A stretch of DNA of 64,000 bases from Novakomyces olei (Eukaryota; Ascomycota; Novakomycetes; Novakomycetales; Novakomycetaceae). Shown in pieces: positions 20,291 through 30,447 of the stretch; the first letter of the stretch is position 1, and each line of letters starts with the position of its first letter. The notes under the pieces were generated by a model that worked only from the letters and a program-made list of their open reading frames with translations, did no database searches and was not told the origin of the DNA. The position numbers were made by a program, and so were the translations under genes. The stretch is from the NCBI GenBank assembly GCA_016906335.1, contig JADEYG010000003.1, forward strand, positions 558,001 through 622,000, in the 5' to 3' direction.

Positions 20291-22957
20291 ATGCAATCGA
20301 GTCGTAGCGGATTGTGTTCTAGACTCGTCTCACGCGTACGTCTTGTCCGCCGGAATCATAATCATCGGCCAAGGATCGGTTGCTTTTCGTCTCTGACGAT
20401 GGCCGGTCATGGATCTTCGCCAGCTGTGCGCCGAGTGCTGCAGCCGTGCGAGCCGAACCGGCAGTTTAGGCCTTTCACAGAAAAGCACGTGACTGTCGCT
20501 TCGACTGCCGAGCAGAAGCAAAAGCCAATTGCTGCGCAAAAAGCAGCTGGCGGAGATGGCGAGGTTGTAATAGTGAATTCTGTGCTCAATTCGTTACACT
20601 GCAATAATGCCTTTGCGCCGGGCAATAGAGCGGCTGAAACTGGGATGTTTGGGGTTCGTGTGGACGAGGCTGATTTTGAGGACGACTTGAATTTTGATTT
20701 TAACAGCGACGGCGATGAAGTGGAATGGTCGAGCTCGCCAATGGAGAATAAAGTCTGTAAAAAGGCGGACAGCAAACAGCAAACGGATTTGGGCAGACAA
20801 ACGAGTAATGCAAATGCTCACATGGAGACTATACAGGCGCGTACCTCTGTGGATGCGTCTACGCTTCCGAATGGAACTGTGCCTACAATAGAGGCAAATG
20901 TGGGCACAAAGGGCAGTTTTGGTGCCGCAAACAATTCTGCTTTCAAGCAACAAAATGCTGCACGCGGATTTGCTACACGAACTGTTTGTAGAAACTCGGA
21001 ATCGCTGCAAGTTCAGGAAGCAGCGGCACCTGTCTCGCAAAACCCTAAACCTATAGGTAAGGAGGAGAAAGTTGCGAAAAGAAAACGGGTTTTGCCGCCC
21101 AGTATAGCGCGAAAAGAGCCAGTGAATCAATCAAAGCCTGCGGAAACCAAACCTCAGACTGATTGGCTGGCAGTATTACGTGGAAATACCGACTCTTCAA
21201 CGAAAAGAAGGCGTACAGCCAGTGCTGGTTCGGATAAGAGTACCTCTTCTGCAGGGAATGCTAGTAAGCATCGGCCAACAAGAGTTCCTCACATTTTTCT
21301 ATCGGAAGAACAGCAGCGTGTAGTGCGTATGGTAGTACACGAAGGGAAAAGCGTGTTTTTCACTGGGTCTGCTGGAACAGGGAAATCGGTTTTGCTCAGG
21401 GAGATTATTGCAGGACTGCGTAGAAAACATTCATTCTCTCCGGAACACGTGGCTGTTACGGCGTCTACGGGGCTGGCTGCCTGTAATATTGGCGGGGTTA
21501 CTCTACACTCTTTTGCCAGCATTGGCCTCGGTAAAGATCCAGTGGAGCAACTGATACGGCGTATTCGAAAGAATAAAAAGAGTCTGTCACGCTGGCAACG
21601 GACAGAGGCTTTAATTATTGATGAAGGTAAGCAGACTGATTTATTGATGTTGAAAAAGTAAAGACAAATTGAGAAATAAACTTAATTATTAATTCTTATT
21701 TCTTTGCTTCTTTCCGATATTTTGGTCTTGCGACTAACTATAGTCTCAATGCTGGACGGCGACTTGTTTGACACTCTGGAAGAGATTGCACGCACAGTAC
21801 GAAAGAATCCGAAACCGTTTGGTGGCATTCAACTAGTTTTGACGGGAGATTTCTTTCAACTACCTCCCGTACCCAAACCTGGGCTCCCCGCAAAATTCTG
21901 TTTTGAAGCAGAGAGATGGAAAACGTCTTTGCCTCACATGATTATGCTCCATCACGTTTTCCGTCAGCAAGACGAGAGTTTTGTGAGCATGCTAAACGAA
22001 ATGCGCCTGGGCACTCTATCGGCTGCGTCAATCGCCAGATTTCAAGCATTATCTCGGCCGCCTAACTATAGCGATGGACTAGTACCGACCGAGCTTTTCC
22101 CTACTCGGCACGAAGTGGAAAATGCAAATGCCAGCCGAATGCGCGGCCTTGACGGTGAAATTCGACGGTTCGCTGCTGTCGATAATGCCAAAATTATGGA
22201 GGAGAACGCTCGAAATGCAATGTTTGCAAACTTTATGGCACCAGCAACGCTTGAGCTCAAACCCGATGCACAAGTAATGCTGATAAAAAACTTTGATGAG
22301 CAGCTTGTGAATGGAACACTTGGCCGTGTTGTTGGATTTATGGATGATGAAACGTATCAGCTACAACAAAAGACAGAGATCTTACAATCAACTGCCGAGT
22401 TTGAAGACGAAAATATTGCTAGATCTGCTGCCGCTACTGCTGCTTCGTCTGCCAAAGCCCCGACTAGGGGCCGGCAATGGCCGCTGGTTCGGTTTGTACT
22501 TACTACAGGCTGTACTCGAGACCTGCTTTGCCAGCCAGAGACTTGGCGAGTCGAGTCTAATGGTGAAACAGTGGCAACACGCACTCAAGTGCCATTAATC
22601 CTGGCTTATGCTATCAGCATCCATAAAGCACAGGGCCAAACATTGGACAGGGTGAAAGTTGATTTGGGTAAAGTCTTTGAAAAAGGTCAGGCTTATGTTG
22701 CGCTCTCACGCGCAACGTGCCAGGAAGGATTGCAAGTGTTGCGCTTTGATGCGCGTAAAGTACAAGCTCATCCGCGTGTTGCAGAATTCTATCGTACATT
22801 AACGCGTATAGATACTCAGCAAAACGAAGAGCAAATAAACGGGCTCGGCAGTATGGGCATTGAACATAGAAGGCGGCCACGAATTCGGCCAGTACAGAAC
22901 GATGCTGCTGCTAACTGGTCCGCAGAGTTTAGGCATACGGGCTCGCAGACAGGATAA
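20291..22957 (+). CDS. PIF1: Pif1 family 5'-3' DNA helicase with two candidate starts
   Basis: Two exons: 20291-21626 and 21744-22957. Joined length is 2550 nt, 849 residues. The helicase core has Walker A FFTGSAGTGKSVLL near residue 355, ASTGLAACNIGG, and Walker B IIDEVSML spanning the splice junction. It continues with GDFFQLPPV, HKAQGQTLDRVKVDL and the terminal GQAYVALSRATCQEGLQVL. The first ATG gives a 36-residue extension (MQSSRSGLCSRLVSRVRLVRR...) with many Arg and no Asp or Glu, like a mitochondrial presequence. A second in-frame ATG at 20399 (MAGHGSS) would give an 813-residue form without it. In S. cerevisiae PIF1 makes mitochondrial and nuclear forms in this way. The protein unwinds G-quadruplexes, removes telomerase and maintains mtDNA. 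Confidence 0.92.
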
Positions 22958-23191
22958 GCTTATTTGTAAGATGGGGGTGTTTTATGGGGAAGATCAAGAG
23001 TTCTATAGTAGAAATGAATAGAGGTGCTTCCATGCCAAGCTGGGTCGTTATGGCATTTTTGATATTACCGTATATCATTGAGAAAGTTTATATAATAATA
23101 GTAAATAAATACATACATAATAAATAAATAAATAAATAAATGTATATATATATATATACATAAATGGGTAGGTGATTATCTAATTTGTTTA

Positions 23192-23380
23192 ATGGATACA
23201 GACATTATGGCACAGTTTCTAGAAATAGAACGCATTTATCCGACATACGTTGCACTATCTATCCTGGGCGGCAATACTTCTTGTGCAGTACCATCGTTTG
23301 CTTTCTATTCCCTTATATCGACACTAAATCGAAGACTCGCGAATCGCCAAGAACTCGTCTGCATAAGAAGATCGCTATAG
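23192..23380 (+). CDS. Possible small hydrophobic protein, unassigned
   Basis: A 62-codon frame from ATG 23192 (MDTDIMAQFLEIERIYPTYV...) with a hydrophobic middle (YVALSILGG...FAFYSLIS) and a basic end. It could be a small mitochondrial or membrane subunit, but I recognise no family and cannot exclude chance. Confidence 0.2.
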   Translation: MDTDIMAQFLEIERIYPTYVALSILGGNTSCAVPSFAFYSLISTLNRRLANRQELVCIRRSL

Positions 23381-23388
23381 GTCGCAAA

Positions 23389-23400
23389 GGGTTAGGGTTA
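23389..23400. repeat. Interstitial telomere-like motif GGGTTAGGGTTA
   Basis: Two TTAGGG-type units in the intergenic region upstream of NDE1. It is too short to be a chromosome end. Confidence 0.75.
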
Positions 23401-23893
23401 TTCATTTGAACCAATCACGAAGTGCTTATATAATATTCTCTGTCACCTGCATATCATATTTGTCCCGGATAAACTATGTCATACAAAGACCCTTTTTCTC
23501 GGTTATTTAGAATAATAATATGTATCGTGTTGGCTATAATTTGATTGATTTTTCGGTTCATTAATCATTCATTTTCCAGACACTGTGTCCAAACATGATG
23601 ATAATTTTCGACGGCGGCTCTGATTTTCGGTTATCCGGTCAAAGTGCACCGTCTTTTCCCGTCTGTCTTTGTGTGTATTCATGTATCAAAGCGTCGGCTG
23701 ATCGATAAGACAATGACCGATTGATGTAGATAAATAAACGCGTGTCCGCTATGTAAATAAAAACCAAACGCGCTCTTCGGTTAATTAATTTTTGTCCAGT
23801 GCAATGATGTATGTCATTAAATATATTTATCGATCTGATTTGCCCTTCATTCTTTGTAGTATTAGCAACTTGTAGATCGAGAACCGTTCGTTT

Positions 23894-23965
23894 CGACTAA
23901 ACAACTATGTCGACTAAACAACTATGTCGCAGCTAAACAACCAAGTCGCAACACAAAAACTACGT
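23894..23965. repeat. Four-unit degenerate tandem repeat upstream of NDE1
   Basis: Two perfect 17-bp units (CGACTAAACAACTATGT) are followed by two 19-bp variants, each ending in A-G-T or A-C-G-T and separated by C-G. The array lies about 460 bp before the NDE1 start. Confidence 0.8.
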
Positions 23966-24421
23966 CACACTCTGCTCATATGTTCTTCCTAGATTTGGAT
24001 GACACTACATGGTACAGGGCGTATTACAAATTATTATGTATACTGATATACTGTATACCACTACTCGTGTCGAAGACAGAGCTATACACGGCAACGCGGA
24101 GCAAACGTAAAAAGTAGAATAATAGTGTACGTGAGCAACAGTGTCAATATTAAGCATCTGCAACAAAATTGCAGCAAAACTGCAGCAAAACTGCACGCGT
24201 CATTTCCATCCAATCCACAAGCAAACGAAACCCTACTCCGCGTGTCGCAAACAGTGTCTCCCTTGGACCGCTCGCATGTAACACTACTTGTGCATTATAC
24301 GCAGACAATAAATAATTTAAAAGAGTGCCGCAGGTGTACGCAAACGCACGCGGCAGAGCAGTGTAGGACTCTGACACGGTACACCGAACGGACGGCAAAG
24401 CCTCCACTGCCTATACCGGCA

Positions 24422-26272
24422 ATGATCAATGCGGCAGCGCGCTTCGTAGCGCGGCTGCCTCCGCCCTCAATCGGCATTTGGCGGCCGAGCAGCCGTGCCT
24501 TCTCACGATCCGCCTTTAGGTCCAATACCTCGTCCCCAAATCTGTCCCCTCCTCCGCCTCCACGAGGCCGTTTCCGGCGGTACCTGACGCGTCTGGAGCG
24601 CGTAGTACTCTACGGCAGTCTCGTCGGTATTGCGTCATTTGCATATACCGTCTACAATCGCCGTCACCCGTACGATCAGCCTCCGCCTGACCCGTCAAAG
24701 AAAACCCTGATCGTTCTCGGGACAGGTTGGGGCAGTACTGCGCTGCTGAAAAACATTGATACGGCAGCGTACAACGTCATTGTCGTTTCGCCACGCAATT
24801 ATTTCATGTTTACGCCACTGCTGCCGAGCTGTACGACAGGAACGATTGAGCAGCGCAGTATTATGGAGCCTATCCGCCATATTACACGCAGAAAGGCCGC
24901 GTCTGTGCATACGATCGAGGCTGAATGTACAGGTGTGGACCACACTGCCAAGACTATTACCGTCGCTGACCGGGCGAGCGGCGGCGAGCAGACTCAGACG
25001 GTAATCCCGTTTGACTACCTCGTTGTCGCTGTCGGTGCGGAAACACAGACGTTTGGTATTCCCGGTGTACGGGAAAACGGGTGCTTTTTGAAGGAGATTG
25101 AGGATGCGCAAAAGATCCGGCAAAAAATTATGGACTGTGTTGAAAAGGCCAATTTTTTGGGGCCCAATGACGCTGAGGAGAAAAGGCGATTGCTGCACAC
25201 TGTCGTTGTGGGCGGTGGTCCAACTGGAATCGAATTTGCTGCTGAATTGGCCGATTTTTATGCCGATGATTTGCTGCGCTGGTACCCGGAAATTCGAGAG
25301 TATTTCAAGGTCACTCTTGTGGAAGCTCTGCCCTCTGTTTTGCCCATGTTTAGTAAGAAGCTGATTGACTACACGGAGAGCACATTCAAGGAGGAAAACA
25401 TCTCCATCCAGACAAAGACGATGGTAAAGGACGTGCGCCCCACGGAAATTGAAGCGCAAGTTACCCGACCAGATGGATCAAAGGAGACGGTTATTATGCC
25501 CTATGGGCTGCTCGTTTGGGCCACGGGCAATACTCCACGCCCTCTCACTCGCGACCTTGTCAGCTCTATTCCCGAGCAAAAGGGATCACGCAGAGGACTG
25601 CTGGTGAACGACTACCTCGTGCTCGAGGGCACTGAAGGCATTTGGGCCCTCGGAGACTGCACTTCGACAAAGTATGTGCCCACTGCTCAAGTGGCTACAC
25701 AGCAAGGCAAATTTTTGGCTAATTTGTTCAATACTCTGGGACAAGTTGAGCAGCAGCAGCAGGATATTGCGTCCCTGCAGGGGTACCTGACAAAGATGCC
25801 GGCAGCTGAAGATCGCCAGGAGGTTGAGCAGGAAATCCAGCGACGTGAGAAGAAAGTGGCGTCCCTGCGCCAGCAGATGGGACCCTTCCACTACTCCCAC
25901 CAGGGCAGTCTTGCTTACATTGGCTCGGATAAGGCGATCGTCGATCTGGAGATTCCGTGGTTCAATGGCAACTGGGCTAGTGGTGGAGGAATGACGTTTT
26001 TGTTTTGGCGCTCTGCCTATATTTCCGAGATTTTCTCTGGTAAGTTGGATCATTGGGATCTAAAATCTTGTATTTTGTGGATTTCTTTTTATTTCAGCCT
26101 TCACGTACACGTTTTTGTATCACCGCTTTGCTAATTTTGTTGATTTTTACTATTTTTATTGATTTTTGCTATTTTTGTTACTTTTTGCTAATTGCTAGTG
26201 CGACTGCGAACATTGGTCATTTTAGACTGGCTCAAAACCAAGGTTTTCGGGCGCGATGTATCTCGCCAGTAG
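24422..26272 (+). CDS. NDE1: External alternative NADH:ubiquinone dehydrogenase (NDH-2)
   Basis: Two exons: 24422-26039 and 26199-26272. Joined length is 1692 nt, 563 residues. An Arg/Ser/Pro-rich mitochondrial presequence is followed by a single membrane segment (VVLYGSLVGIASFAYTVY near 62), as in external NDE-type enzymes. Two Rossmann dinucleotide sites follow: VLGTGWGSTALLK near residue 98 (FAD) and VVVGGGPTGIEFAAEL near 261 (NADH). Also present are VVSPRNYFMFTPLLPS and WALGDCTS. The last exon gives the amphipathic membrane anchor ending VFGRDVSRQ, matching the family C-terminus; without splicing the frame would run into unrelated sequence. It oxidises cytosolic NADH and passes electrons to ubiquinone without proton pumping. 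The ATG at 24422 is the first in frame after a long ATG-less stretch. Confidence 0.94.
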
Positions 26273-26412
26273 ATCTGGCTTTTCACAGACTGGTTTTGAA
26301 TATTACAGAGTTTTATCGAGCGAGTTAGGCGCGGCTATAGAGTAGTGGCAACGTTGTATGTGTCCCCTATATGCGTTTTAGTATAGCAAATCCCTTTGCC
26401 GCGCCAAGTCTG

Positions 26413-26829
26413 TCAATGTAGCAGCCTGTAGCCCATAATGAAAAGGCCGACCAGCGTCGGTACTCCCAGGAGTCCCGTCCCGCTCGAGGCGCGAATGGTT
26501 GTACGCAAAAACGCAGTCAAAGTCACAGTAATATTTTTGGCCAGCAAAACAAGCAAGAAACTGGAAAGCAGCACAATAAGTGAATCCGGAGACGATCTAC
26601 CCGTTAGTAGTATACATTGGCAATAGTGTAGATTGGGCTATTGATCTGGCCGAGAGTCTATCTGATATTTTTAGAATTCCATTTAACGCAAATTATTCAG
26701 ATCAAAAGTATACAACAGCTCAATGGTCTTGGTAGTCTGTAATAAGCCAACAGCGCAATTGAACTTGTCTATCTTTTTGTTTGCCACAGTGCAAAGGCAA
26801 ACATAACCGCGTGTTTGGACTAAAGACAT
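26413..26829 (-). CDS. Small two-TM protein, unassigned (spliced)
   Basis: Two exons: 26829-26714 and 26596-26413. Joined length is 300 nt, 99 residues. The second exon has a TACTAAC branch six bases before its acceptor TAG, matching other introns here. The N-terminal part (MSLVQTRGYVCLC... KTIELL) is soluble-like. The C-terminal part has two hydrophobic segments, SLIVLLSSFLLVLLA and LLGVPTLVGLFIMGY, joined by a short basic-polar loop (FLRTTIRASSGTG). I do not recognise the family. The gene sits tail-to-tail with NDE1 and head-to-head with the TFIIIC subunit. An upstream in-frame ATG at 26865 is possible. Support rests on hydrophobicity, splice signals and phase agreement. Confidence 0.45.
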
Positions 26830-26884
26830 AGTATACCAACACGTATTTATTATATTCATAATCAAATAATTGAGCGAGTTTATA

Positions 26885-27056
26885 ATAAAATAAAATATTA
26901 ATTATTTACAAATAGAATAATTATTATTTACACATAAAATAATTATTATCTACACATAAAATAATTATTATTTACAAATAAAATAATTATCTACAAATAG
27001 AATAAATATTTACAAATAAAATAATTATTTACAAATAAAACAATAATTATTTACAA
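26885..27056. repeat. AT-rich minisatellite upstream of the TFIIIC subunit gene
   Basis: Roughly seven or eight degenerate units of about 17-24 bp, built from ATAATTATTATTTACA and CATAAA/AAATAGA. The array ends about 40 bp before the ATG at 27095. Confidence 0.85.
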
Positions 27057-27094
27057 TAAACACAGAACGCTGGCCGCGCTGGAAAGCGAGCGCC

Positions 27095-27764
27095 ATGCCG
27101 GCGCCGAGCGGCGACAACACCGCGCCGAGCGGCAATACCGATACTCGTGTCGAAAAACGAAAACCCTTTGAAGCGGAAGAAGAGGAGGAGGAAAGGCGGG
27201 AAAACGAGGATGTGACAAGCAGCAGCAGCGACTCTGGATCTTTTACTATGGAGGTCGGTGTTCCACAGCACCATCGCCACCCGCACCGGCGAGAGTCGTT
27301 CTCCCGCACAGAGACTGTACAGCATCCCGCGGACGAGGCGGACGACGAATATGAGGATGAGTATTTTACTATAGAGCTTCCGCCCGGAGGAAACAGTGGA
27401 AATACGACAGCAAACACTGTCGCTGCCAACTTGCAAACGAGCTTGGACGTTTCGCAACTGCAGGATTTTCAGGTTTTAGTATGTCTCAAATCCACTGCAA
27501 TTCAAGAACTAATCCTCAATGTTAGGGAATAGATACGGCGGCGCCTCTGTTCCAGTTTGGTGACCGTACCTTCCGAGGCCGCTGGACAAAGCTGCTCGGG
27601 ACTGAACTTGCTATCGATCCGCAAGGTAGGTGCCTACTTTGTATGGTTTACTGTGCCCGTCTAACTTTGCAGACAGTAATTTGCAGATTAAAACGGACCG
27701 CCGTTGCGTCCTGTCCCCCGTTACATTGCGACCGACCGACAGAGCAATGAGCAGTGAGCAGTAA
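27095..27764 (+). CDS. TFIIIC tau55/Sfc7/GTF3C6-like subunit
   Basis: Three exons: 27095-27478, 27526-27625, 27673-27764. Joined length is 576 nt, 191 residues. An acidic N-terminus with Ser clusters is followed by EYFTIELPPG and LQDFQVLGIDTAAPLFQFGDRTFRGRW, then KLLGTELAI. This is the TFIIIC sub6-type domain (PF10419 family: a beta-barrel with the ITGLDT...GDR.FRG.W signature) known in yeast tau55, S. pombe Sfc7 and human GTF3C6. Its role is in the tauA lobe of TFIIIC, binding the A-box of tRNA genes for RNA polymerase III. The first intron uses GTATGT, joining VL to GID and restoring the conserved signature. The protein is short (no phosphoglycerate-mutase-like domain as in yeast tau55), as in Sfc7. 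Confidence 0.8.
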
Positions 27765-27882
27765 AGAGCAATTGCATTTTTAGTATATAATTATCAGTGT
27801 ACATTGATGATCCAGTTTTTGGTCGGTGCCGTTTAATCCATTTTATCTAGTAATTAGTGCTGTATAAATAAATGATAAATAA

Positions 27883-27913
<31 letters not shown>

Positions 27914-28179
27914 GAATAAATGAATAAATGAATAAATGAATAAATGAATAAATGAATAAATGAATAAATGAATAAATGAATAAATGAATAAATGAATAAA
28001 TGAATAAATGAATAAATGAATAAATGAATAAATGAATAAGCAATTAATGTATTTTGTCCATATTACGCAGACGATAATTGCCCTATTTTAAATTTTTTTT
28101 TTTAAAAAAGCCTTATCAGCTATCTGAAATAAATATTGTATGAGCGACAAAGCCCATCGAGGTCCACTCCAAAATCTTT
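27765..28179. repeat. Spacer dominated by an 8-bp (AATAAATG)n microsatellite
   Basis: About 16 units of the 8-mer at 27911-28038 are preceded by an (AAAT)n run from 27885. The array ends about 140 bp before the SET-gene ATG. An 8-bp period keeps a long open frame on the minus strand (66 codons of F, I, H, L, Y, S), which is an artefact of the repeat. Confidence 0.9.
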
Positions 28180-30105
28180 ATGAGCAGCGACAACGCGACC
28201 TGTCTTGCTGCATCTGCAAACGACCCCAAAGTCCGCATTTTATATGATTGGGCGCGAGAAAATGGGATATGGATCCACGATGGAATCGCAATTGCTCCAA
28301 TGCCCTTATTGCCAGGTTATGGAGTATACGCACGGTCGCAGATAAGAGCAGATACCGTTGTAGTTCGTGTACCCAAAAGTGCTTTGCTGAGTGCCAAAAA
28401 CTGCGGTATCGGCAATCTTATAGACGAGGCTGGAGATACGATTGAGCGTATGGTTCGACTCACTCTGGCTTTTATTTACGAGAGGGAAAAGGGCACTGAA
28501 AGCCCTTGGTTCGGGTTCGTTCAAATCCTTCCTGAACAAGAGTTTGTTCCGCGCTATTGGGACGGAGAGAGTAAATCACTTTTGCGTGGAACTGAGGTGG
28601 AAGCTGTAGGCGGCTTGGATCAAGAAATTGTGAAGAAAATGCTCGACAACCAAGTCGTGCCCTTTTTCCAAAAGCATGAAGCACTGCTCAAGATACCCGC
28701 AGCCAAGATTACTTTTGATTTTTTCTCACGTGCTCTCAGTGTAGTAGCGGCAAGAGCCTTTGAGATTGATAATTACCATGAGGTGGCAATTGTGCCAATT
28801 AGTGTAATGCTAAATCATACAGACGATGAGCATGTGCATTTTGAGGGAGACGCTTACGTATGTGATGAATGTGGGAGCGCAGGCGCGTGTGAGCATGCTT
28901 TGGCAGAAGAAGGAGAAAAAGAAGAAAACCAGTTTGAGTTTATAGAAGAGGAGCCGCCTCTTAAAAGGGTCAAAAAGATCGAGAGCGAAATGGACAAAGG
29001 CGTGGAGCAGGGACAAGGGGAGGAGACTAATAGGCAGCAAGACCAGCAGACTTCAAAAATGAATAATGCTGCTGAAAACGTAAACGAAAAGGAGAATGTA
29101 AAAGGCTTTGGTAATGGAAAACAAATTAATGGGAATGATCCAGTTCAAAAGGACGTGCAATCTCAGGGCGATAGTGAAAACGCAGAAACAGAGGAGGAAC
29201 AGGACACTTGCGATTTACGACTAGTGCGCGGCGTCAATCCCGGTGAGGAGATATTCAATACTTATGGAAGACTGGGCAATGACGTTCTTCTTTCGCGCTA
29301 TGGCTTTTCTCTGTGGGCGAACAGGTACAATCGAGTATCTGTAAAGACAGAAGTTAATCGGCTATTCAAACAGACGCCTGAGCTTGCGAGTGTACGTGAA
29401 TGGTGGCGTCGGAACGGTGCAGTTGTCTGTGATTTGCTGCAGATTGTAGGCGACCCACTTGACTCGGACGATGAGGAGGAGGAAGAGAACGGGACTAATC
29501 ATGAAAATGATGAAAACAATAATGCAAATAATGATGCAAATAATGATGGAGACAATAGTCATAACGTAGACGTGGCCTCTGAATCAGAAGAAGAGCCTAG
29601 TGACAATGATAATTCAGACGAAGAGCCGGACGAGTTTGATGATGATTGGCTATGCATTTTTGCTCCTTCTTCGCCTCATCGTGCTCTCATTCTAACCCTA
29701 ATTGTTTACCACGCTGGACCGAAAAAGCTTACGCAGTTTGAAAATGACATGCATCAGTGCTGCCGACACTTGAACAAGCTAATGGATGCTAATGAGCGGG
29801 CAGTAGCCGCGATTCGTAACAGGGAGTCTCTGCCACAAGTCTTGTCCAAAAGCCAAGCTGCCAAGTTAGTTGCAGTTTACGATACACTAACCCAAGTTAT
29901 CGGCCAACGGGGAAAAAGGTACAAGGACGCTGCTATTTCCAGTGCAGAGTACAAACAGCTTCTCGACGGGTTACCCGAGACTAGAGAGAATTTCGTTAAA
30001 ATTTGTGCTCTACGTACTGTCGGCAGCGAAAAATCTGTGCTTGAAAGTTGCCAAGCCGGATGCGTGCGGACCGCAGCTGCACTTCGAGCTGCTTACAAGC
30101 TATGA
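28180..30105 (+). CDS. SET-domain protein-lysine methyltransferase (Rkm/SETD6-like)
   Basis: Single exon, 641 residues. The N-terminal SET half has LPGYGVYARSQIRADTVVVRVP, and SWFGFVQILP-type residues follow. The core contains VPISVMLNHTDDEHVHFEG, with the NH pair of the SET pseudoknot, and later PGEEIFNTYGRLGNDVLLSRYGF with the catalytic Tyr. Between them is a roughly 100-residue acidic/Asn-rich insertion starting with a Cys/His cluster (CDECGSAGACEH). A second acidic run interrupts the C-terminal Rubisco-LSMT-like substrate-binding domain (about 380-640). This layout is that of the SETD6/Rkm group, which methylates ribosomal proteins in yeasts. Which lysine or protein is the substrate cannot be read from the sequence. 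Confidence 0.85.
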   Translation: MSSDNATCLAASANDPKVRILYDWARENGIWIHDGIAIAPMPLLPGYGVYARSQIRADTVVVRVPKSALLSAKNCGIGNLIDEAGDTIERMVRLTLAFIYEREKGTESPWFGFVQILPEQEFVPRYWDGESKSLLRGTEVEAVGGLDQEIVKKMLDNQVVPFFQKHEALLKIPAAKITFDFFSRALSVVAARAFEIDNYHEVAIVPISVMLNHTDDEHVHFEGDAYVCDECGSAGACEHALAEEGEKEENQFEFIEEEPPLKRVKKIESEMDKGVEQGQGEETNRQQDQQTSKMNNAAENVNEKENVKGFGNGKQINGNDPVQKDVQSQGDSENAETEEEQDTCDLRLVRGVNPGEEIFNTYGRLGNDVLLSRYGFSLWANRYNRVSVKTEVNRLFKQTPELASVREWWRRNGAVVCDLLQIVGDPLDSDDEEEEENGTNHENDENNNANNDANNDGDNSHNVDVASESEEEPSDNDNSDEEPDEFDDDWLCIFAPSSPHRALILTLIVYHAGPKKLTQFENDMHQCCRHLNKLMDANERAVAAIRNRESLPQVLSKSQAAKLVAVYDTLTQVIGQRGKRYKDAAISSAEYKQLLDGLPETRENFVKICALRTVGSEKSVLESCQAGCVRTAAALRAAYKL

Positions 30106-30447
30106 TAGAAATGGTAAAGTATAGGCTTATTATTCATCCGTTTATATAATGCATATAGTTCATTTCCAAGGACGAGACAAAGAGGTTTGAATAGAGATAG
30201 GGTGATTCAAAGAGGGATTGTATTTGTTTCATTCAGTCTTTCAGAGACCGACTTTTTGCAAATGCAATAGATCTTAGATCTGTAGTTGAAAAGGCGGTGC
30301 TTGTTTAGTATTGTCAATATCGCATGAAAAGTATTGAAGACAGAGCGAACAATCAAGCACTGTATCCCTCAGGGAAGAGTACAGAGCACTGAATTATTGG
30401 CCAATTGTATAATAACTAAAACCCTATCTGTATGGGTGGTATCGAAT
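30106..30447. other. Intergenic between convergent SET gene and LSM3
   Basis: 342 bp of 3' flanking sequence of both genes. No feature was recognised. Confidence 0.4.

Larger units (their letters stand above)
22958..24421. other. Long intergenic region PIF1-NDE1
   Basis: About 1.46 kb between two plus-strand genes. It contains a (TAAA)n/(TA)n tract at 23100-23160, a possible 62-codon ORF at 23192, a telomere-like GGGTTAGGGTTA at 23389-23400, and a four-unit degenerate tandem repeat at 23894-23965. No larger gene was recognised in any frame. Confidence 0.5.

Noticed and set aside
23389-23400. Telomeric repeat as sign of a chromosome end or fusion
   Set aside because: Only two units, flanked by ordinary sequence; similar short motifs occur at several other places.
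26053-26328. Plus-strand ORF over the NDE1 intron
   Set aside because: Splicing of 26040-26198 restores the conserved NDE1 C-terminus; the ORF is intron sequence.
26584-26602. Ultra-short 19-nt intron (GTATAC...TACTAAC...TAG) in the small two-TM gene
   Set aside because: It would put the downstream exon in a non-hydrophobic frame and is far shorter than every other intron here; a longer intron with the same acceptor keeps phase and gives two TM helices.
27843-28043. 66-codon minus-strand ORF of F, I, H, L, Y, S repeats
   Set aside because: It is produced by the 8-bp AATAAATG microsatellite; no coding evidence.
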